Shown one piece after another: positions 37,195 through 51,304 of a stretch of 64,000 bases of DNA. The notes under the pieces were generated by a model. That model saw only the letters and a program-made list of their open reading frames with translations, was not told where the DNA came from and searched no databases. This DNA is from Pseudopyrenochaeta lycopersici (lineage: Eukaryota > Ascomycota > Dothideomycetes > Pleosporales > Pseudopyrenochaetaceae): the NCBI GenBank assembly GCA_003313425.1, contig NHZP01000095.1, forward strand, positions 24,320 to 88,319. The letters run 5' to 3'. The first letter of the stretch is position 1; each line of letters starts with the position of its first letter. The position numbers and the translations under genes were made by a program.

Positions 37195-38845
37195 CTATGC
37201 TATAGCAGGCAATATCACCCTCGATACTCCCTTTGCTCCATGAGAAATTGTATGAACCGTACTTTTCAACGCTTGCGAAGTCGCACCAATTCCCTTTCCA
37301 GTGTTGATCGCAAATTGCGGATGCGACGCTCCAGCAATGATCAGCCTGATCCGGTTTCCCTTTGCAAATCTATGTGCACAGTCGTTCAAGTAAAGGCTAA
37401 CGGGCGTGTCTTTTCGGCAAGAATCCAGGCGCTTGTACGTTTCCGTGATGCCATGTGATCGCCCGCTTGCATTGACTTCGCTGATCCTGACAAAGACGTC
37501 TGCGTTTGGATTGTTGCTGTTATGGCTCAGCTCGACGGTCACCTTGCCAGAAATTTCCACGTTCTTCTCGAGAATTTCGGTTGTAAATACCAGAACGTCA
37601 GTACGGGCTGCCAGTGCGGTGTCATCTACACTTCCACCCCCTAGGAGCAGGTTTCCGCCGGTGGTCGGAGTTGGCTGGTTTGGATCAAAGGTAAGCGTTG
37701 ATGAGCTCTCCTCAGTCGACGGCTTTTCATTTGCAAGACGACCATCAGAACGCAGATATAGCTCTTGTACAAATATCGGAGGTGGCCACTTCTGCACATT
37801 TCGCCATTCCTCAGCCCCAGTTACGAAATACTGCACGGGCGTTTCTCTCGCTCGTGGCGTCCGTTTCCCAAGATGCTCTTCCAGCCAGTGGAACGATTGC
37901 TGGTGGACTTTCGATTGTAGTCCGATCTGCATATGATTCCATGGACCTATCAAAAGCGCAACATTTGTATTGCGCTCACTAAGACGTGTATATTGCTCCA
38001 TTATTTGTGGTGCAAAGACGTCATACCATCCACCAACCAGAAATATAGGAATATTTGCACGCTCTAGGGCTTCTTCAAACTTGAGCTGATCGTAATACTC
38101 GTCGGAAGTGTCTGGGTGATCGACCACAAAATCTAGCCACGGCGCATGACCCTTGAAATGTGCCTTCACACTTTCGGCCAAAGGTACTCGATCCAGGACA
38201 GGTCGCATTTTTTGTGGCGTGTTTAATCTCTTAAGTGTTCGAAACACTCCGGTCTCTTCCTGATGCGCCACATTTTCCATCCAAGTAATCCACTCCAGCG
38301 CAAGTGAGCCCGATCCCCATAACTGTTGGCTGAAGTCATGAGGCGCGCACTGGATCACAGCAGCCACCATGTCGGATGGCGGATTTCGCAAAAGTGCCCT
38401 ATTGCACGAACCCTAGGTACGAGGCCCCCAGCGTCGCGAACGAGCCCATATACCAGTCTTGTTTTCGCATCCACTCGACGACCGCTTGTCCATCCTCTTC
38501 TTCGTTGCGCCACGGATCAAACTCGCCCCCAGAACCAAATGTACCGCGACAGCTCACAAACAGGCATTGATAGCCACGAGCTGCGTATGGGCGGGCGTTG
38601 AGAAGCGTGAATGCGAGGCCACGACCGTATGGACATCGAATGAGAATTGTACCTGCAGGCTTTTCATCTTTGGCTAGCATAGGTTGATAGAGGTCTGCCA
38701 CGAGTTCGAATTGCTCAGATCTATCTGATACGGGAATGCGCACGCCTGTCACTGTATATGAGCATGTTTCTGGAGGAAACCCCATTTGTCGCGTTGCTAG
38801 GCGGTCAACGAGCGCGGTGACGAACCCTCGTTTCGTTTTCATCAT
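37195..38845 (-). CDS. CocE/NonD (peptidase S15-type) hydrolase, one frameshift
   Basis: Alpha/beta-hydrolase of the CocE/X-Pro dipeptidyl-peptidase S15 family, which hydrolyses ester or amide bonds. Catalytic triad visible: Ser in GASYLGF (G-x-S-Y-x-G), Asp in GGWYDVFAPQ, His in GPWNHMQIG; the oxyanion/DxRG-like FVSCRGTFGSGGEF precedes. The C-terminal jelly-roll domain is present (DVLVFTTEILEKNVEISGKV, NADVFVRISEV). The frame breaks right after GASYLGFVQ: dropping the T at 38400 restores VQWALLRNPP and makes exactly 550 codons (38845-37195). No signal peptide is seen. It is convergent with the acyltransferase. It may be part of a small secondary-metabolite remnant. The natural substrate cannot be named. 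Confidence 0.8.
38400..38400 (-). other. Frameshift site in the CocE-like gene
   Basis: Single extra base (A on the coding strand) in CAATAGGGC; without it CAA-TGG-GCA reads Q-W-A, the expected sequence after the nucleophile elbow. Not in a mononucleotide run, unlike the other four. Confidence 0.7.
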
Positions 38846-39266
38846 GGGGCTCTGAAAGAGTGCGGTAATGCCTTGAGGGCAAGTTCAAAGAGGCACGACT
38901 TCTGCGAGCATAGCCTCACGAAACGAGAGGACGCGTTGAACGAAGTTATAACAACGTCTGGAACGTGATATAGACCTTTAGCGTCGTTATTTGGAGCATT
39001 AGCGCGGACCGTCCGCATGTGCAATACGTCAAATACGGCGGCATATCGGATGCGACCGCATCCGAGAGATCTGCCTGCTGGTTTCGGTTTCGCATTCGTT
39101 GTGCACAAGTGGAAGCACCGGGCATGAAATCCGCATCGCCTGTAACGTAGTTTACTGTTTACAAGCTATGAGTACATGAAGTCTGCAAGAAGCATTAGAG
39201 CTGTGTTTTTTTTAAGGAGAGTAAGGCTCTGGAGACAGTATACTGTATTAGGGAGTGATCTAACCG
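38846..39266. other. Upstream flank of CocE-like gene
   Basis: Near-normal composition, no gene. It ends at the sharp transition into AT-rich repeat DNA. Confidence 0.5.
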
Positions 39267-39284
39267 TATAACGTGTTCCACCAC
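39267..39284 (+). repeat. Isolated TIR-like terminus matching the Fot/pogo-like element at 27.6 kb
   Basis: TATAACGTGTTCCACCAC matches the outer end of the left TIR at 27582 with one mismatch. No partner end was found nearby. It marks the point where the gene-bearing region changes into RIP-mutated DNA. Confidence 0.5.
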
Positions 39285-40415
39285 CTGATGCACGTTCTCT
39301 GTCACGAGAGGCTACGAGTAGGGATTTCAACGCTTAACTAAGTAGCTTAATTATTATACTACGTAACTTATCCGTGCCAAGGATCAGCTTACCAAGCAGA
39401 TTCGGCTGCGCCGACACTCGCCGTAGGCGAGTGCCTGTAGCCCACACGATAATACTGACCAAACGATAAATCTTAAACCACTTTCTATTAACTATTGAAA
39501 TAACTCCTCAGCCCCGCCAGTTCTTATAGTAATTTTCATATGCTAGTAATCCTGCCCTGCGCATTGAAGCCTATACTAGTTGTAATTAATTATAGACTGG
39601 CTAATAAGCCTAGAGATACTTTTTCTTCTTCCCTATTAGCATTCCTTTTATTCTGCAATAATCTATTTTAAGGTCCTTTAGCTTAAATATAAGCTTATAT
39701 TGCACTATCTTTCGCGCAGAATAGGAGTAGATAACACCTATTAAATGTCTTAAGAAGTGTACAGGATCGCTGTTAGCGTGCGCGGCGTAATTAAGTAATT
39801 AAAGTTATAGTCTGTAGTTCTCTAATTACTTAATCACTAGCTACTAACATGTTGTACGCTCTAAACAGTGTGCGTTTAACGTTCTTACTTATATCCTTAT
39901 TATTAAGACAATAGTTAATATTCTTCTTAAGCGTACAGGTTGTTAATAGTGTATTTAACTCTTATAGTAGTAGGGTAGTTCTCTCTTCTTCTTCGCCTTC
40001 TTCTTCCCCTTCCTCTTCGCCTTCGCTCTCGCTCCTACTCTCGCTCCTACTCTCGCTCCTACTCTCGCTCCTACTCTAGTAATTAGTATTAAGGATAGTA
40101 ATATCCTTTTATACATTCTCTTTAATGCGCTTAGTGTAATAGGCTGCGCCCTTTAAGCAGGAGAGGCTTCGCTACTATCGTACGGGGAAAGAACTCCTTA
40201 ATCTCCCCTGCCCCCTTTTCTTATTAGCTCGTACAAGTTAGCAGCTAGAGGAGCACGTTCCTCTTTACTTGTACGAACATATATATATATCCTCTAAGGA
40301 TACCTGTAACCTCTTCTCTATCTTTCTCCTTCTGTAGTATAGGACAAATGCACACTCGTTAGTTAGGCCTCTTCGCCCATAACATAAGGAGAAAGATTAA
40401 CAACTAAAAAAAAAA
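39285..40415. other. RIP-mutated repeat DNA with simple repeats
   Basis: AT-rich, no coding frame. It contains a perfect hairpin CACTCGCC-GTA-GGCGAGTG at 39415-39433, a C/T-rich tract at 39984-40020 and a 12-base tandem repeat at 40028-40077. Part of it may be the 5' region or LTR of the copia element that follows. Confidence 0.4.
40028..40077. repeat. 12-base tandem repeat TCGCTCCTACTC, four copies
   Basis: Four tandem units. On the opposite strand it would read as alternating Ser/Glu/Arg codons. Confidence 0.9.
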
Positions 40416-43358
40416 AAATAATGGACGGACACTAAGGGCCCTTAAACTAACAAGCGTATGAGCTACAATAACAAGAGTACTAGATGCAGATGACAGGAGC
40501 CTTAGGACAGCAGCAACACCAGCTGCACCAGCACGCACCTCAGTAACACTAGTTGCATCAGCACGACCCCTGACAACCACGCAATAACTAACTTTTAGCA
40601 GAAGATCTATTAGTAATAGTCAACTCCTTACAAGACAGCCTTAATAAGTTAGCTAGTTAACAGCAGAGCCAGCTATACGAGTTATTGCAGAACTAAGTTT
40701 AGGAGCTAAAGAACTTAGTTACTAAATTAAGCAGTACACAGACAGCACGTACAGTCTCTACCCTCTTTTTAACAGAATAGTAAGACTCTCCTATATAAGA
40801 GATTAGGAAACTAAGACTACTAAATATAGAAGTCTTTAAGAAAGGCTCGCATAAGTAATATCTTTAATAGAAAATAAAGGTCTAAGTAAAGCTGTACAGA
40901 GACTATACAGCCTACCTAGATAATAACAGTAGAGTAAATTACGTTATTACTTATATAATAGGCTAAGCGTTGTCAGATACAAGATGGGTGCCCGGAAAGA
41001 GTATGCTGTTAGATCTATAGCACAGCAGCGAGCGTACGCGATACTGCATTATAGCATATAGCTCGGGTGTAACTACTTAGCACACACACTACATAAAAAG
41101 GACAAAAAAAATAGAAAAGAACTTAGACAGCATTAATACAATGAAATAAAACCTATTAACATACCTTATCGCATTTAAGCATTCTATCTAATAATTAAGA
41201 GTCTTACTGTCTTAATTACACTCTAAAACAATGTCGCTGTTAATAATGTAAGAACTAGCTGTAATCCTAATAGACTACATAACGTACACGCTATAGCTGT
41301 AACAGCTAGAAACGCGATGCGTCTCCCTTAACGTGTAGGAATAGATAGATCTTACTTAGAATATTCCTCTAAAAACAAAACTAAGAATCCTAACTAAGCT
41401 AGATATTATAAAGTATAAGAGAAAGACAACGCTTAGTAATAATAATAATAGGGCACCTCTATAACTAGAGGCCCCGTCCGAGCTCTTAATAAACAGCCTT
41501 AAGGCGTAGAAGGAGGACACTAACTTCTACAAACTCCGCCTTAAGTTATATAAGATAGTAGATAGAGACTATTACAAAGAACGGGCGAATATAGATAAAG
41601 TAGTAGTATATATCTAATAATCTGTATTACTCTACCTTATAAAGAACTGCTGTAAGCTAGGTAAACTAATTTAAACGTGGCTTATTAGCCTAAAATAAAC
41701 AGTTAGAATAGACGCTGAAGAAGAACGGTTGCAAGCACGTTACTAATACCTAGCCGCACTTAAACTAATAAGACAGCTTAGGAGTTAGGACACCTAGCTC
41801 TTAGAATATAACTACGCCGTAATAAACACAGAGACTAAAAAGGTTACTAAAATACAGAATATATAAGATATTATATAAGACTTTCTTAACTTAGTTATAA
41901 AGATAGCGCTAACCTAGGTAACAACATTCTAGGACTATAGTTAGCGAGAATAAAATATAACTTATAAAGAAATAATAAAACGCTTCTAAGAATACATAAG
42001 TAAGTACTACCCTTTAAAGGGGAAGCAGTAGAGGGGCGCCTCTACTATAGGGAACACCTTATTTCTTACTACTAGTAGTAAATCTACTCTAGGCACTAAT
42101 AGGGACGCCTTTTACGTTACTAATAGCGCACTATCTACTCTAACTATACAAGGGAGTTAAGGAAGACCTTATTAAAAACAAACTTTTAGTTAAAACACTA
42201 TATCTAAGCAGTCCCTAATAGGGGATACAGCAGTAGCTAAAGGAGTAAAATACCCTACTTATAAATAACGCTATAGACTAGAGAATTGTTACTATGTCTA
42301 TATAAATAAAGTACTAGAGTAGTTTATACCTCGCTTAGGAATCGCAGCGATAGTAAGGCACTAACTAGAACATGACGCTGACCTGCAAGAATAGCTTAGG
42401 AGCAGGAAAAGAGCTCGCATAAAAACACTAACTATTAAAACGTTAACGTCTCAGACACCTAAAATGTCTACGGAGTAACTAGAGGGACAGAAGATTTTAA
42501 TAATTAATACTGCCTTAACTACTATATTATTTTAAGCAGAAGCTTTAGACTATCTACTAAGGTACTCGTTTATTTTAGACTTAGGATCTACAATATATAT
42601 TACGAATAATTATAACTAAGTCTAAGACCTCTGTCTGCCTACAGCTGTAGACTATATTTAGGCTAGAAATACACAGATCTAGATATAAGGATACAGATCA
42701 GTCCTGCTTAACCTTATTAGACCGAACAGGCTAACTAAACTCGAACTGCGTAACGTAGCCTAGTGTCTAGACATCCTGTATAATTTGGTCTCTTTTAGAC
42801 TACTCAGACAGTAAGGGATGTAGTAGGACAACTAGAGTGACCCCACTACTCTAAAGAGACAGGATAATACTACAATTATACACCTAAAGGAGGCATATAG
42901 CTAATAGATACTTAAGTATTAGGATAAGGGCGAAGCCGCCTTCTTTACGAAAGTAATTAACTCCCGCACTAAGTAATTAGCATAAAAGGCTGACGCTATA
43001 CAGTAGCATAGGCGAATAGGACACCTAGGACTAGCAGCAATTAAGCACTTAGTCTAACAATCTAAGGGGGTGCGTATTAAAGGAATTACTACTGTATAAT
43101 ACAACGTATGTAGAAGAGCTAAGACTAGACGCTAGATAAGACGCACACCCTAAGTAAACGACCAAGGCCCTAGGGAAAGACTCGCTATTAACTTCTACAC
43201 GTATAAGGAAGGCAGTTTAATAAAAGAGAAGAGTTAGATGCTAGTTACTAATTAGTACTCTGGTTTTATGTAGGATTTCTACTTTAAGGATAATTAACTT
43301 AGAAAGTCTATTATCAGGTTTCTAGATATTATTATCTACTTCCTAAAGAAGTAGTATA
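40416..43358 (+). mobile_element. Copia (Ty1) retrotransposon, left part (gag to integrase), RIP-mutated
   Basis: Read through stops on the plus strand: Gln-rich gag-like start (40416-40960), protease FILDLGSTIYITNN (~42570), pre-integrase HRRIGHLGLAAIKHL (~43010), and integrase with CRRAKTRR, INFYTYKEGS and YSGFM-DFYF. It is interrupted by an LTR at 40971-41193 and then by a whole gypsy element at 43359. It continues at 51514. Order PR-INT-RT identifies copia. Confidence 0.8.
40971..41193. repeat. Solo LTR of the TGTCAGAT family inside the copia relic
   Basis: Starts TGTCAGATACAAGATGG and ends CATTCTATCTAATA (degraded ATCTGACA). Closely related to the LTR relics at 1174-1441 and 1751-1970. 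It sits inside the copia gag region, so it is a later insertion reduced to one LTR. Confidence 0.65.
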
Positions 43359-43563
43359 TGTCACGAACACACTAGACCTAGCGGGGGACGACCTAGCAGA
43401 GGGCCCTCAGACCTATACCAGATAGAGCCCGGAAAGGCTCAGGACTACACTAGAGACAGGCTAGTATATAAACGAGAGCTACCCCCTCAGAGCAGAGGTT
43501 AAGGATTAGTCTTAATACTATCCCCTATCACTTAACCTCAACCTCTACTAACAGTCCCTAATA
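43359..43563 (+). repeat. 5' LTR of the gypsy element
   Basis: 205 bases. Differs from the 3' LTR by about eleven transitions and one 1-base indel, with no transversion by eye. Confidence 0.92.
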
Positions 43564-46500
43564 ATTCTAATCCTTCTCACCCTAGGGGTAGCAGTTAAGA
43601 AACTCTCCTCTGAAGTACCGTCGAGAGCCTAGGGACAGCACGCCTACATCCTAACAGCAAAAGAAGAAAAAAAAAGAGGAAGTATTATAGCAGGCACTCG
43701 CAGAAGACCTAGGAGCAACGCTAACCTAGAGCCTCCCCAAGGAAGTACTAAAGACGCCTAGAGAGACCCAGGGACATTAGAAGACCCCCAATAATTAAAC
43801 ACGTTAGACGCCCTAAACTAAAACCCCTAGGACTCTAACACAACAGGTACCCTACAGTAAGGGTCAGGACTACCCCTAGACTAACGTACTTACAGCAGTA
43901 GACTTAACTAGGTTAGCGAAACCCTAACGGAGGTGTCTAGTGCCGCTAACGTCCCAGCGGAAACCTAACCCCTTTCCGCTAGGAAAAAGCTAACAACAGG
44001 AATCTTAAATAAAACGTTTATCTGAGGTCTATTAGCTAACCTTTTTAAGGCGGAAGAGACCAGAGCCTCAGAGGAAGCGATCAAAAAGCTAAAGGACTAA
44101 ATTAATTACGCGTTATAAGCACTAGGGGTAGGACAGGCTAGGAAGCTACTAGAACCCCCCCAGCCCGCCTTTAATAAGGCAGGGAAGCTTATTAGGGCTC
44201 TAAACAGTGTGCAACCTAAACTAAAAGTAGGATTAGAAACCTAAGCCCTATCAGCACAGCAGGTGGACTAATAGGTAAAGGACGTCAAAACTGCCTTCGC
44301 GTACGCCTAGGTGCTGGAAGATACAGTAACCTGCACCTATTAGGCTCTAGGGACGATCTAGTATCACGTCCACTAAGAACTCCTCTAACAACATATTAAC
44401 AAAGGGAGCATTACCTTATAGGCTTACCTTAAACAGGAGGAACGTAAGCTAGTTTAAGATCCTATCCTCACCCGCTATAATAACTACCTCTAGTTCTTTA
44501 ACTTTAAGTAGCAGAGGGATAATAATGTTAACACCTTCCTCCTCTAACTAGGGAAAAAGGAATCCCTTCTAACCTACAACTTCTTTAAGCTAGAGGACAG
44601 GGAGGACAACTACGAGCTAAAGATCGCCTTTATATAGTTAAGACTTCTGGAGGAATACCGCAGGGAGATTATACGCACTAGGGTCCTTAAGACTATTAAC
44701 TCGTAGCCTAAGTTTAAAAGGGCCCTACGTAACGCAGAAACTGTAACTTACGCTAATCGCTTCCTAGGGGACACCTGAAAAGCTACTACTAAAGGCCCTT
44801 CTTAAGGTAAACGCCTAGCGTTAAACTCCTTCTCTAACCCGCAGAGGACTAGTAAGAAGTAAGATAATAGACCCTTAGAGACAAACTACTCCTAAAGATC
44901 GCCCTGTCTAAAGCCTACATAGAACCCGCCGCGGTACTAGAGGACGCCTAAAAACTCCTGGGACCCAGCTAAGCAGGGCATAACCTAACCCTACTAGAAG
45001 AATTGTAATTAGGGAAACGCGAGAGGCGGAGCTAACGAATAAACTTAACCTAGGCCTTAATCAGGAAACGCAACGCCTTAGTTACTAATCTGTCCTAACT
45101 GCTACTAGGGCCTAACACCTAGAGGAAAGCACTCTAGATAGCGATCGAAGTCTAGCTACAGGTAGCTAATAGACTCCCGCTCCCCCTCTGAGCCCTATAC
45201 GACTTAGGCGCGGAGATTAACATCGTATTAAGTAAGATTACCTAGCTTTACTTCCTGCCTAGAGTAAACTACTACTAGAAGCCTACAGCAAGCCTAGTTA
45301 ACGATTAACTACTCCTACTAGGAGCCGCATATAATCTGTCTATCCAGTGCCAGGACTTAAAAGGTATAGCAAAACAGGTAGGCCTATAACTGTTTTAGTC
45401 TGCTAATATTAAAGGCTACGACCTTATCCTAGGATACCTATAGCTAAGGGAAGCTAATCCTAAGATTTGATTCTCCACAGGAGAATTCAAATAGTAGGCC
45501 GCGTGAGATACTAACTAGGTCTAAGTTATTACCGCTGCAGACCTGTTAGGCGATGTCAGCTCTAGAGAGACAGCCTACATCCTCTACTTAGGAGCCCTAA
45601 CCTGCAACACCCTAACTAGCGAGGCCGAAAGAGCGGTCTAAGAGGAGATGCGTCAGGTAACCGCCGCGAATCCGTCAGAACCTGCTAAGCCTAGTAGAGA
45701 TGTAGAATATAACGCAGAATGGTTCTATCGCCAGGGCTTACTCTGGCTGCGAAACCTAGTCCTTAGTATTGTAGACTACCTAAAGGAGTGTGTCTGAAGG
45801 GAACCCCAGCTAGCCTAGCTGCCCGCAGAGACAGTACGGCGCGTAGTGTCCAGTATACGCAACAGGAACTCTAATCAGCGCGCTACCCTCCTAGTAGCAC
45901 CCTGTATCCTCCCCAGCCTAGCTAAGGAGGATGCCTTGCAGGTTAACCCCGCCAGAGACTGCCCAGACGAAGAGGAATTAAGGCACGTCCTCCAGAAGCT
46001 GCACTATAAGTAGCTCGCCTTCAGTAAGCATCAGACAGAAGTACTACGCCCCTACAGGGAGTACAACCACGTAATCACATTAGAGGAGGGACAAAAAGTC
46101 CTAAACCTCCCCATTTACAACCTCTTACGCCAAGAGCTAAACATCCTCCAGAAATACCTCAACACAGCGCAGGAGAAGGGATAGATCCAGCCTAGCACGT
46201 CGCCAGCAGGGGCCCCAATTCTTTTCATACTAAAATTAGACAGAACGCTCCAGCTATACATAGACTACCAAGGCCTAAACAAAGTAACTATAAAGAACTA
46301 GTACCTAATCCCCCTTATAAGCAAGATGCTAGACCGCCTCTTAAAGGCGCAAATCTTTATAAAGTTAGATATCTAAGACGCCTATTACAGACTTCAGATT
46401 AAGGAGGGCAATAAGTAGAAAACAGCGTTTAAGACGCGGTACAGCCACTTTAAGTACCTTGTTCTACCCTTTAGATTATCTAACGCGCTAGCGACCTTCT

Positions 46501-49500
46501 AGTCCTATATCTACAGAGCCCTTAGGGGGCTCGTAGACCGCACTTACGTAGTGTATCTAGACAACATACTAATCTACTTAGAGAATAAGAAAGATTATAA
46601 TAGCTACGTAGAGGAGGTCTTAGACTAACTTGTAGAATAGGGCCTATACTGTAAGGTAAGTAAGTATACCTTCTCTACTAGATCTGTAGAATTCCTAGGG
46701 TTTATAGTAACCCTAGGAGGCGTAGTAATAGACCCCGTAAGGGTACAGACTATTAGAGAGTGGCCAGAACCCTAGGGCTACAAGGACATCCAAGTATTCC
46801 TTAGGTTCGCCAACTTCTATTAAAGATTCATCTTCAACTACTCCGCTATAGTACGTCCATTAGTAGACCATATAATAACTACCCAGAACCCAGCAACAGA
46901 CCCAAGTACGCCTCTTACAGGCAAGGCCACAAATAAGGCTGTAAAGAGTCGCAAGGGACCTACGAGATAGTACCAGCCGTAGGCGTAGCCTAACTACGTA
47001 AGGAACGCGTTCCTTACGCTGCGTTAGAAGTTCTTGGAAGCCCCTATGCTTCAGCACTTTAACCTAGTAGAACTAGTAATAGTTCTTACTAACGCTTTAG
47101 ACTTTGTAATAGCCGCTATCCTCTTATAACTAGCCTTAACTAGGCAGGTAACAGAGCATTACTAGAAGCCCGTCGCGTTCTAGAGTAAGAAGTTCTCTAG
47201 ACTATCCCTAAATTAGCACACCTATAATAAGGAGCTCTGCGCTATCATAGAAGCATTTAGGACGTGGAGGCACTACCTCTAACACACCCTGACGACGATC
47301 TGGGTACTCTCCAACTATAACAACCTCTGATACTTTATGTTAATAAAAGAGCTCTCTCCTAAGTAGGCCTGATGGGCTAAGGAGCTAGCAGAATTTGACT
47401 TCGAAGTGGAGTACAAACTAGGACCTAAGAACCCCGCTGACGGGCCCTCTTAAAGGCCTGACTTTGCGCAAGGACTCCTAGCGGGAGAACCTCAAGCGTT
47501 AAGGGGTGCAATACTCCCCACGCTCTAATAAAAGCTTTAATAGTAGACACTTTAAGAGTCTATAGCTCTAACCGCCCCGCAGGTAGCATAGGAACTACAC
47601 CTCCCTAGGGACGGAACCTAGCTAGGTCTGCGTTAACTCCTAAAAGAGAATCTACTTACCTAAGAATTCCCTAACAAGCAGTTAGTTATTAGTAATGCGT
47701 CGCCCGTCCCCGCCTGTAGCTAAACTACAGGCGATAAAGCTAGTACAGAAGGAAACTTATAAGCTAGGCTATCGTACTCACTAGCTACTAAAGGGCCTTT
47801 GCGCAGCCTAGGGTTCTAAGTAATAGCACCTAACTACCTTACAGTAGTAGCTACGCAGGAAGAGTCCGCCTACGCCCTAGAAGTTCTAGGACGCCTCCTT
47901 AAACACGTCTAGCTAGTGCAAGCACAGAATTAGGCCTGTCCTAGCTTTGCAGCGCTAGCAGGTTAGGACGCGGGCGAAGCAAGAAAGGAGGCCAGCACTT
48001 AGGAAGTTAACCCTAAGGGCCTCCTGCGCAGGAGCGGGAAAGTGTAGATCCCTAAGGACGCCTTACTCTGCGTAAACATACTCTAGAGGAACTATAATAA
48101 CCCTATAGGAGGGTATTATAGGGTAGATAAAACTACTAAGGTCCTCTAAAGAAAATACTTTTAGCCTTACCTTAGGAAAGATGCCTAGAAGTATATTAGC
48201 TAGTGCCTGCAGTGCTAGCTGAACAAGATCTAGAGACATAAGCCCTAGGGCCTGTTATTACTACTACCCCTTCCTAAGACAGCATAGAGGTACTACTCTC
48301 TGGACTTTATTACGGACCTACTAAAGTCAGCAGACAATAAGGGGAATAAGTACGACGCTATACTAGTACTAGTAGATTGCTTTACAAAATATGTCTAGTA
48401 CCTACCTGTAATAAAGATAATTACGTCCTAGCAGGTAGCAGAGTTACTACTAAAATAATGCTTCCTTAAGCAGAGGCTACTAGACACCCTTCTATTAGAT
48501 TAAGGGTTAGTATTCACAAGCTAGTTCTAGTTAGACATTTGTTACCACCTTAAAATTAAATACAGGCTTAGCACTACTTTCTACCCCTAAACAGATAAGT
48601 AAACTAAACGCTAGAACCAGGAACTAGAGACCTACCTCTGTATCTATATAAACTACTAGCAAGATAACTAGGTAGAGCTACTACCCTACGCGGAGTACGC
48701 CTACAACTTAAAAAACTACTCAGTATACAGCGTAAGCCCTATTAAGGCAGCGTTCGGGACGGACCTAAAGGGATTTAATAGAATCCCTAACAGCTACTAG
48801 CTCTGTAAACCGCCTCTAACCTAGGAGGGTCCCGCAGGAGCACTAGAACTCAGGCGGTAAGTTAGCAACAGACTGAACGAATGGCACTAACGATGGGAGG
48901 AGGCAAGGGCACGCCTAGAAAAGGCGCAGTAAAGTAATATAAAGTAGTATAATGCAAAACAGTCTAACTAACACTTCTCTGTCAGAGACCTAGTGCTGTT
49001 GCAGGCAAAGAATATAGTAACCTTAAGACCCTTAAAGAAGTTCGCGGCAAGACACCTAGAGCTGTTCTATATTAAAGAGCGTATCAGTAAGCTAGCATAC
49101 AGGCTCGCCCTCCTGCTATTAATAGCGCGAATTTACCCTATCTTCTACGTATCCCTATTAGAGCCCTAGGTAGAACCCCTAATATAGAGAGAGTTCTGAC
49201 CAGGCCCTGTCTAGGACCTAGTAGACGCCCCTGTAGGAGATTAATACAAAGTAGAAGGAATCTTAGATTACAGGGAAACTCTTATAAGGGGGCGCGAGCT
49301 TAAGGTAAAGTAGCTAGGTTAGAGTATTAAAGAGGTAACCTAGGAGCTGAAGGAGAATCTTAACTACTATGACAAACTTCTATAAGACTACCTAGTATCC
49401 CTAGAGCGCAACCCCTAAGTACTTCTTAGAAGACGACTGGAACGACGACAGGGCTAGCCCTAGAAGAAGCTTAGAAGAGAATAAGAAGACATTTATAATA

Positions 49501-51304
49501 TTACTATATACCTATAAACTAAACTAATACACTCTGTATAAGGCCTACTAAAAACACGCCCTAGACCTGTTCAGTCCCCTATCTCTATATTACTACCTCT
49601 ACGCTAACTAGCATCCGCCTAACGCAGGTGATTAGAATAACGTGACGCATAACTACTAGTAGGAGGACTAGTTAAGGGCGAGGGACTACTATAAAAGACC
49701 TCGTTAAACGCATTTATAGGAACAGGACTTAAGGGCGACTCTATAGAATAAAGGGCAGCTTAAGGGCGGGCAGACTAAGCGCTAGGGGAAATAGAAGGCT
49801 AAAAGGAAGGCGACATAAAGGCATTACAATCCCGCTTAGGACCTAACGTAGCTGCAATCCTAAGCGCTAAAGCCTAGCTACTAACAGAACTACTAAAGGT
49901 AGGAGGTAAACCTAAATAAATAGACTTCTTAACAGGCGAAGGGGTAAAGGGTAAACTAACGTTAGACTTAGCAGGAATGTCAGTTCTGTAATAGTACTAG
50001 CGACGCTTATAGTTACTGCAATACCTAGTAGACTAAAAGTTGCGCTTAATGCCTTTATCTATAACTACATTTTCTAGGCGCTTTAAACTGGACGTACTAA
50101 TTCCTAACTACACATATTAGCTATGTATTACTAAAGGAAGCAGTAAGAAAGTTACTTTATATCGCTCGACGTTCAACTCTTAAGACACCTAGCGGGCCTT
50201 CTTAAACTTAATCTCCCCCCTAGGATAGGAATAAATAAGGCGATTATAGGCCTGTAATACAGCAGAGAAGGCCTAACGTAACTCTACAGTATAATTATAA
50301 GCACGCGTCTAGGCAAGCGTAACACAATTGTTAACAATAAAGATCTTAGACGGCGAATCCCTAGATTAAAGACAGGACAAGGCCGTATTAGTTTTATAAT
50401 TCGCAACTGTAATTAGCTAGTTAAGTAAATTAATAGTACGCCGAAACGAAGGTTTGATCTAGGAGACCTATCAGCCAAACCTAGAAGCAAGGGCAAGTTA
50501 CTTACCTTAACACAACCCCTCTTCTTCTAGGAGGAATAATAGCCGTATACACTAAAGTTGTTCTTGCGGACATAATAGCCTTCGCCTAAGCAAAACGTGC
50601 GAAATATACCCTAAACTATACCGTTAGGGTCCCTGCGGGACACTATAGAGAGAGCGGAGATATAGGCCTCGCACTAAAACTAAGTAAGCGATGGCTGCGG
50701 CTGTATGTTACTAGGCAAACTGTAGATATAACTAAAAAGAGGCGCGTTACTTACGCTAGTTGGCATTTAGGAACCTATTAAGTAAGTTAAAGAGTAGTGT
50801 AATTGCCTAGAAGAAGGAAGTAGATATAGGTAGTAGAGAGAAGGGGAGTAGTACACTTATACACCTCTGCGCCTACAGACCCTCTGAAACCCGGCCTCTC
50901 ACTAGGGCAGTTGTAGGCAGCAGCTCGCCAGCAACTTACTTGTGAAGGGTAAACTACGTAAAGGGGCAACGAGCAGCTAGTAGGGATAGGCCACAATGAC
51001 CTACCTACGCAACAGCGTTACACACGTAAACTTTATAAGCTAAACACGTAAGGCCCCAGCTAACAGCAGTCGTAAGAAAGGAACACGCTAAGGCAGCTAG
51101 GAAACGGCGACCGTATAACAGTTATAAAGGCAGCTACCTTACGCAAAAAGATTTACAGGTAAAGCTATAAAAGCCGCCTACAGGAAATACATTACGTTAC
51201 CTAGCAAACAACTGGAGACGCGTCGGGACTAAGGCAGCGCGAACAGCGTGCGCGTAATGTCTATACAGGTTAGGGACAACCCTTAAAAAAAAGGGGAGGG
51301 CAAT

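Noticed and set aside
40028..40077. Possible CRISPR-like or coding repeat
   Set aside because: Twelve-base units without spacers in a eukaryotic genome; a simple tandem repeat.
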